Of a stretch of 64,000 nucleotides of DNA, positions 58,143 to 64,000 are shown piece by piece. Every line of letters starts with the position of its first letter. The first letter of the stretch is position 1. The notes beneath the pieces were generated by a model. It saw only the letters and a program-made list of their open reading frames with translations, did no database searches and had not been told where the DNA came from. A program made the translations under genes and the position numbers. The stretch spans positions 7,753,001 to 7,817,000 of the forward strand of contig NC_092673.1 in assembly GCF_964355755.1 (NCBI RefSeq), read 5' to 3'. The stretch comes from Antedon mediterranea. Lineage: Eukaryota; Echinodermata; Crinoidea; Comatulida; Antedonidae.

Positions 58143-58215
58143 AGTCTTTCTTGAGATTCAAACTCAGAACCTTCTGCTTGATATGCCTAACCAATAGACC
58201 ACTAGGACTTTCATT
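58143..58215 (-). mobile_element. tRNA-like SINE head, inverted relative of 58630-58704
   Basis: On the - strand it reads AGTCCTAGTGGTCTATTGGT, TAGGCATATCAAGCAGAAGG, TTCTGAGTTTGAATCTC. It shares the D-arm, the ATATCAAGCAGAAGGTTCTG segment and the T-arm with the + copy. The 5' anticodon half-stem is lost, so it cannot fold as a tRNA. Confidence 0.55.
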
Positions 58216-58629
58216 TTTCAACTGGATAGAGACTCTTTAACACCATTTCTTATTATATTATATTTATTTATCACTCTTTTAGATAAAAAAGATTCATCAG
58301 TTCTGAACTTATGAGTGAATGGATTTCTATAACATTATTTAAAAGAAATAAAATCTTTTTAAAAATTTGTTTTACAGCCTGGTTTCAATTTCAATATTTA
58401 ATGAAGCCAACCCCAGAAAAAATCGCCTGAGGGCGACCAACAGGTGTTGGAGCCTGGTCTTCCGTTTTAAAACGAAATGCAAATGTACTTAAATTGATAA
58501 GCCATTAACTTTTAACATTGTAAATTGAATTATAAATTAAATTGTATACAAAATAAAAGGAGAATAATAAATTGGAATTCTATGTCTACAAATATACAGT
58601 ATATATCGCTATCAAATCAAGTACTATGA

Positions 58630-58704
58630 AAGCCCCAGTGGTCTAATGGTTAGGACATCTGCATATCAAGCAGAAGGTTCTGGGTTCAAATCTCGGTTGG
58701 GGGG
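58630..58704 (+). mobile_element. tRNA-like SINE head (Glu/Asp-like cloverleaf)
   Basis: GCCCCAGTGGTCTAATGGTT AGGAC is followed by a perfect 5-bp anticodon stem TCTGC/GCAGA with loop ATATCAA, then a T-arm CTGGG-TTCAAAT-CTCGG and TTGGGGG. A cloverleaf can be drawn, with a mismatch at the first acceptor pair. The nominal anticodon would be ATC. A decayed inverted relative 430 bases upstream (58143-58215) and the absence of a T-run terminator argue for a SINE head rather than a working tRNA gene. Confidence 0.55.
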
Positions 58705-58812
58705 ACGTTTTCTCATTCTCACAGATTTACTTATTTTTATTGTTTCAAATTAATTCATTTTCAGTATATCAAATGGGGATTTAGAATTTATTCAGTGTCT
58801 GCGATTTTTATT

Positions 58813-59011
58813 TAATGAGGGTGATCCATCATTAGGGACCCTCAGAGGTTCACAAGACAAACATATACACAAGATGCTCTACATAAACAAAGTCTAATTA
58901 CAAGTCTTTGGGAGTGGAGTTGTAACTTTATCCTGACATATGACGGGACTCGAACCCTGGACTCTTGTAGTGGTAGTCAAGCATCATAACTACCAAGCCA
59001 CAACTCCACCC
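58813..59011 (-). mobile_element. tRNA-derived SINE (type A)
   Basis: On the - strand it reads GGTGGAGTTGTGGCTTGGTA, with box B GGTTCGAGTCC at about 58946-58956, then TTACAACTCCACTCCCAAAG, TTTATGTAGAGCATCTTGTG, TTTGTCTTGTGAACCTCTGA and GGGTCCCTAATGATGGATCA. It lacks the extra 3' tail found at 43.3 and 13.4 kb and ends like the 18.6-kb copy (ACCCTCATTAAAT). Confidence 0.85.
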
Positions 59012-61229
59012 TTTATATGTATAATATTAATGTTTCCTGTAAAAGGTTTTTTTTTATTTAAGCCTGTGTGTTGGCCACTAACCTATGAGAGTGATGGTGA
59101 TCAGGCCTAAAAACATTATACTGTGTATTTCAAATAACAAGTTTATTTTCTCCAGAAATCATTGACTTCTGGTATTGTTATTAATTGTTATTTTAATAAT
59201 GTAATTCAACAATGTTTACTTTGTTGCAATACTGAATTTGAATTTTCATTCAGTTCACATTTGTATCCCCAACTCTCGTATTTTTATTTATTTTCTACTG
59301 TATATGATTGTAATTTTAGTTTTCTTAATTAATGTCTACATTTGGCAATAAAATAATATGGAAAAAACATCAAACTTAAGTATTGAGATCCTATATATTG
59401 TCATACGCACACATGGTAATATAAAAATACTGACTGCATGCAAAAAGTGAAACAATAAACTGACAGAAATACATACAAAAGTTGATATGGTATAAATTAG
59501 AAAACTGGGATCCCAATGACTGCCATGAATATTATACTCATAAATGAGTTGATAAGATTGTATAATAACAATTCAGTGAAATTATTTACACTTCATGGGC
59601 TCTAACAAATAAATATTGGCACACCTTTGTTTAATATCATAAATTCCTTAAAATATCTCCAATAAATACTGTGTGATAATATATGTTGCAATGACATAAG
59701 AAGCCTAATAATATATCCTACTGTAGTAAATTGAGGCCTTTCTGATAACTATTCATCACACACCTATGTCCAAGTAGCAAGTGAATATGCACACCTGTGT
59801 TTCTATTGATCACATGCAAATTAAGTCATTGTTAGTTAGTAACATTATGATCTTGCACTTGCTCTGCTATCCTCTAATTGGCTAGAGAAAGTTACTTGAT
59901 ATTTGAATATTCATTAACAGTTTGGTAACATTTTTCTGTGTAGGTAAACATACTGTACTTAAGAAATACTATTTGTGAACTACACTATGAAGGGGACACA
60001 TCTGTTCAAGGGACACCACACTTACTACTCAATATTTATCAAAGTAATCCTTTTATTAATTAATTAGCTCTTTTACCTGTTTGATGGACCTTTTCTACAT
60101 AATTTTAAACTTGATAATAATTTTCATATTTATTTAAATGAATTAAAATAAATATTTTCCATATAAGTGAAAGCTTAGTATAATTAAATAACCAATTGAA
60201 TAATTTAGTCATTTGAAAGTATAAAGTAGTAAAAGTTATCTCTGTCATGTCATTTACTTTTTATACTGAAAATGTCTAACTTTCTCAAAAACAACATATC
60301 TTGTAAATTACACTAGTCATTTGACAGATGAACCATTTTAAAGTGTAAGAGTTTGAAAGTTTCTATTCGGAGCACACAAAGCATAAACATTAAAGCATTC
60401 CAATCCATTTTACTAAGCCTCATAGATGATTTATTTTTGGATTGATTACAGATACGATATATCCATGCTAATGCAGTTCAAACCCAGGCCAGAGACGTCA
60501 CACTTAGGTAGCAATAGCTTAGAGGTTTTCATCTTCATAAGCTGGGTACGGGTAAAACGTCTCAACATTGTTGTCTTTACGAAATAACTAATTTTCTATC
60601 TATTTAGAGTTTTGAGAATAAATCCAACGATCAATGAGGACGTTACCCTCGCTTTGAGGTAAATTCTCTACGACATTCAGCGCACGCACCGGACAGTGGC
60701 CGACTTGATTTAGATGTTCAACTAATATGAACAGTTAGCATCAATATTGTATAATAATATAAATCTCATCAGTGAATTTATAGTAATAAAATGTAAAGTA
60801 GAGATAGGATTATGCGAGCATTTGTTGGTTTGTTCTAACGACTTGTAATTTTATGTCTGTTGAGAAACGATTCAATTTTTTCCTGTTACATTTGGCTTTT
60901 AAGAGCAACGTATCAAAACCTTAAGACGGATTAAGCATTAATGCTATGTCATTAATATGACTCCACCCAAAGGATTAATTTAGAAAACATAACAGCTAGA
61001 AGCTATATAACATTCTAAAACAACTTCCTATAGATACTAGTCACATACAATCACAATATTATGACGCCATTCAAAACTGAGATGTTTCATTTAAAAATAG
61101 AAAACAGAACATTAGGCCTATTGATAAATTTTTATTTTTTAGTGGTAACAAATCTGAAATTATATTGATTATTTAAAGAACATATTTTTTTTATAGAGCA
61201 ATATAATTTCAAAATGAAATTGCAGATAC
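59012..61229. other. Intergenic, nothing firm
   Basis: AT-rich. GAAGGGGACACATC...AAGGGACACCACAC at about 59990-60030 may be a fragment of the CCCCTTAATAGAGG repeat. GGCCTGGGTTTGAACTG on the - strand near 60478-60495 is a possible SINE head. Confidence 0.45.
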
Positions 61230-62610
61230 AGAGTAAAAGTTTATTAATTTTGGACCCAGTTGCATTATGGATGGGAGACTGTCTGGGAATCACGTATAAT
61301 GAAATTGCAGATAGGCAGAGTAAAATTTTAGTTGCCCACAATTCTGTAGTTAGTACAGATCAGCAAAGTTAAGTAATGTTAGACCCGGTTGCATTCTGGA
61401 TGGGAGACTGTCTTTGAATCGCGTATATATATGCAGTATAAACCAGAGAGTAATGATAATATTGGGCTAGCATAAGATAGGCGTAGGTTTGCTTCCTATA
61501 CTGATTGCATCCTTTAGCAAGATGCTTAACCCTTTCACTGCGTATACCCGGTACTACCGGGTATAAACAAATGTCGTTGAAGTGCGTATACCCGGTAATA
61601 CCGGGTATGGGCAAAACAATGATTTAATCGTATTTGCCTATAATATATAGCACCCTCTATATTTGTTCGATGAACTTGAATATTTTTCCAAGTCATTAAA
61701 AAATTTTTCCAGCAAAAAAACACGGCCCTCTATAGCTGTATTATTGTCTTGAAAATCATGCGCCCTCTATAGTTATATTATATATAGTATAGTGTATATA
61801 ATAGTATTCTATCTTGGAAAGTTGTTTTGAGTAGCGTAATGGCGGCCATTTTGAAAGTAACCAAAATTTACCAGCCCCAATAGGGCAACATTGTATTTAT
61901 CACAACACGCAAAAAAAAAAATTCTGAAACAATAGTTAGTTTTGTACTATAGTGAATTTTTGGAAAATGTCATTATTTTCACGATTTTGCCCCAAAACTT
62001 TGATTTGTGCATAATTTTTATAAAACAATAAAAATAATTCAATTTTTTTTTATATTTTTATTTGTTATACGTATCTTCATCAATATCCAGTTGGAAAAAC
62101 GTATTCCATCAGAATTTCTTATAGAAAATATAGTTTTTATCATTGATTCGATAAAAAACACGAAATCCAAAATACCTGTAATGACGTCACATGACGTCAT
62201 CAATATGCAAATTACTTTTTTTTTTATACCTAACTGTAGACTAACCCTTTGCCCATCACACACCACAAAAATAATTACACAATTATCTCAATTAGTATTT
62301 TTTTGCAATTTATTAAAATACCATATGTTTTTCTTAAATATACATTACGCACAGAGGTGGGAATAATGCTCCGCAGTGAAAGGGTTAAAGCCAGTTGGCC
62401 TAGCTGATAGCTAAAGTGTGCGCCAGGCTTTAGTGTCGTCTATCTCTAGACTCTCGTGCCTCGTCCTTCAAATGGGAAGTAAAGCAGTTGGTTGTGTGTA
62501 TATATACTGCACGTTAAAGAACTTGGTACACTATTCGAAAAGAGCAGGGTATTACCTCCAAGTGGCTTTGAAGTTCCAGCTTAATGTAAATACAAGAGAA
62601 ATGCCAAATA
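61230..62610 (+). mobile_element. 5S rRNA-derived SINE (SINE3-like), split by a TTAA transposon
   Basis: GATCAGCAAAGTTAAGTAAT, then GTTAGACCCGGTTGCATTC and TGGATGGGAGACTGTCTTTG (61357-61417) follow the 3' half of animal 5S rRNA (GATCACCGAAGTTAAGCAAC... CCCGGTTAGTACTTGGATGG GAGACCGCCTGGGAA). A partial copy precedes it at 61244-61302 (GACCCAGTTGCATTATGGAT GGGAGACTGTCTGGGAATC). After the nested transposon (61530-62384) the body continues with CAGTTGGCCTAGCTGATAGC, GCACGTTAAAGAACTTGGTA and CTATTCGAAAAGAGCAGGGT, a 3' core related to the type C SINEs. The head descends from 5S RNA rather than tRNA. It is not a functional 5S gene. Confidence 0.75.
61530..62384. mobile_element. Non-autonomous piggyBac-like element, 855 bp
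   Basis: It is flanked by TTAA at 61526-61529 and 62385-62388. The 13-bp perfect terminal inverted repeats are CCCTTTCACTGCG and CGCAGTGAAAGGG. TTAA plus a CCCT-starting terminus is the piggyBac signature. Just inside the left end, TACCCGGTACTACCGGGTA and TACCCGGTAATACCGGGTA occur as two short palindromes, each preceded by GTGCGTA/CTGCGTA-type sequence. Other contents are GGCCCTCTATAG-type words, AATGGCGGCCATTTTGAAAG and two CRE-like TGACGTCA sites. The 119-residue open frame at 62007-62366 lacks transposase motifs, so I treat the element as non-autonomous. Confidence 0.88.
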
Positions 62611-63889
62611 CAAATGAAATAAAACAATTAAAAAAACTGTAACTGTCATAGTACCCTAATTATAGCCCTAAATGATAGCATATTTAGTTTTTTGTCTTCT
62701 AGGAAAGGGGAAGGTTAAAAACCTTCCGAACAACGTCACCAATGTACAACGAAAAAAAAAATTTGAAGTTATGATTAAACCCCTCATAAAATTACAAAAT
62801 CTAATTTTCGAGACGTAGTTTGGTTTATAACAGCAATTAGAGGTAATACGGCACAGAGATATGTCATATTTAGAGGTAATTCAGCTTCAGGGCATGTCAT
62901 GTCTTTACCTTCAGGACACATCATGTTATTATTGTGCGCTTACAGACTTTGTTTGATTAATGTGACTCAATGCTAATGAACAAATCTTTTTTACAAATTT
63001 CCAATTTCACCAGAGGAGTTCAGCTGTGTTTGATTTTATTTTTGACAGATTTTGGCCTAAATCCTCAGTCGGATGACGCGTACATCTTAACCTTAAGCTG
63101 GGCTATCTATCGTAACTAGAGGGGATCTAATTGTAAATCTACTGGCCTTAGCAGACATGGGTTCAAGCTTAGTTCAGTGGCCATCATATCTGGGCAGATG
63201 TTACTTCAGGCTTAAACAATCTCTAATCCTACTGTCATTTTACGTTTATGAGGATTTGTACAAAGTTTAAATTAATATTATTGGATTTGAAGACATATAG
63301 CAACCTATTAAAACCTACAACAACATAGACAAACACGAACAAAATATTATAAAATTGAATTGCACATTGATGCCTCACTTTACATTAACCCTTCAGAAAT
63401 TTCTTTTAAAAACTAAATTTAATTATCATGATAAAAGGTTTCACTGAACAAAAATTCAAGAAACAAAATTGTTTGTTGAAAAGGCCATTTTAATTTCACA
63501 ATAGTAAACAAAAATATCTACCAGGACCATCATTTAAAGAATAAAACTGAAAACCGGAAGCCTATTTTCTGGAAGTTTAGCTAAATTTAACTCTTTCTTT
63601 TGTCTTGAAATCATTATGTTTGATATTTTTTTTTTTAAAGTGAACTTGGAATGGCTTATTTAAGGTTTGATTTTATACAATTTACTGTATTCGGTCATAT
63701 TATATAAGATATATTTAAACATCTGATTTTTGGTGTTGTTGACAAAGTGTGAAATGTTGTTGATCAACCAAAGATTGAAATTTAAAACAACAGTCAAAAA
63801 CATTTCAATAAAAAACAGCAGCGTAAGTTTTGTACACTTTCAAGAATTTTGATAATTATGCACCTCAGGATACAACAAAGTGTCTCCTT
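62610..63889. other. Intergenic, nothing firm
   Basis: A tRNA-like segment with ATGGGTTCAAGCTTAGTTCA near 63155-63180 may be a SINE head. Two adjacent TTAGAGGTAATNCRGC words occur at about 62836 and 62871. No gene was recognised. Confidence 0.45.
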
Positions 63890-64000
63890 AATGAGGGTAT
63901 TTCTTGAGTAGAGGGTATTTCTTGAGTAGAGGGTATTCTTGAGTAGAGGGTATTTCTTGAGTAGAGGGTATTTCTTGAGTAGAGGGTATTTCTTGAGTAG
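63890..64000 (+). repeat. 18-bp tandem repeat running off the window edge
   Basis: The unit AGGGTATTTCTTGAGTAG is present about six times; one copy lacks a T (GGGTATTCTTGAG). It is preceded by AAAGTGTCTCCTTAATGAGG, again close to the TGTCCCCTTAATAGAGG dispersed repeat. The array is truncated by the end of the window. Confidence 0.92.

Noticed and set aside
58630-58704. Functional tRNA gene (nominal anticodon ATC)
   Set aside because: First acceptor pair mismatched, no T-run terminator immediately after, and a decayed relative next door; a SINE head is more likely.
61357-61417. Functional 5S rRNA gene
   Set aside because: Only the 3' half is present and it is diverged and fused to a SINE body.
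62007-62366. 119-residue frame inside the piggyBac-like element as a possible transposase remnant
   Set aside because: No DDE-type or cysteine motif; composition reflects AT-rich sequence.

Overview
The window is AT-rich, intron- and repeat-dense animal nuclear DNA. No bacterial-style operons, long intronless host genes or rRNA operons are visible. The abundance of TAGGCCTA-like words, GGCGGCCAT repeats and 5S-derived SINEs would fit an invertebrate deuterostome such as an echinoderm. That is only an impression; the one host gene proves metazoan ancestry and no more.

Region 1 (about 10.8-29.7 kb, + strand) holds the only host gene I can support. It is the 3' half of the SIN1/MAPKAP1 gene, a core subunit of TOR complex 2. 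Six exons with clean GT-AG junctions join in frame into 295 codons plus a stop. They cover the end of the CRIM domain with its acidic loop, the Ras-binding domain and the PH domain. The upstream exons (N-terminus and most of CRIM) were not found in the first 10.7 kb and are probably outside the window. One intron is about 11 kb long.

Region 2 (1-10.7 kb and the introns) is non-coding sequence filled with small transposons. These include a family of TTAA-flanked MITEs ending in AGATGTATTGTCCC, palindromic MITEs, tRNA-derived SINEs and a LINE fragment that forms a tight hairpin.

Region 3 (29.7-53.8 kb) has no recognisable intact gene. It holds LINE 3' ends (one split by a SINE with a visible target-site duplication), a degenerate GAAT-type array, a 42-bp minisatellite that is open in several frames, a 22-bp minisatellite, a near-perfect hairpin and a decayed RPF2-like retrocopy.

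Region 4 (53.8-57.3 kb) is the most unusual structure. It is a 3.5-kb foldback element whose long inverted arms are built of about 153-bp subrepeats. Its core is an inverted duplication of a broken gene whose acidic motifs and spacing resemble the FEN1/XPG nuclease I-domain.

Region 5 (57.3-64 kb) contains more SINEs, a 5S rRNA-derived SINE interrupted by an 855-bp piggyBac-like element (TTAA target, 13-bp CCCTTTCACTGCG termini), and an 18-bp tandem array running off the right edge.

Apart from SIN1, nearly everything identifiable is mobile or repetitive DNA. The parts do not form a pathway; the interest lies in element structure and nesting.
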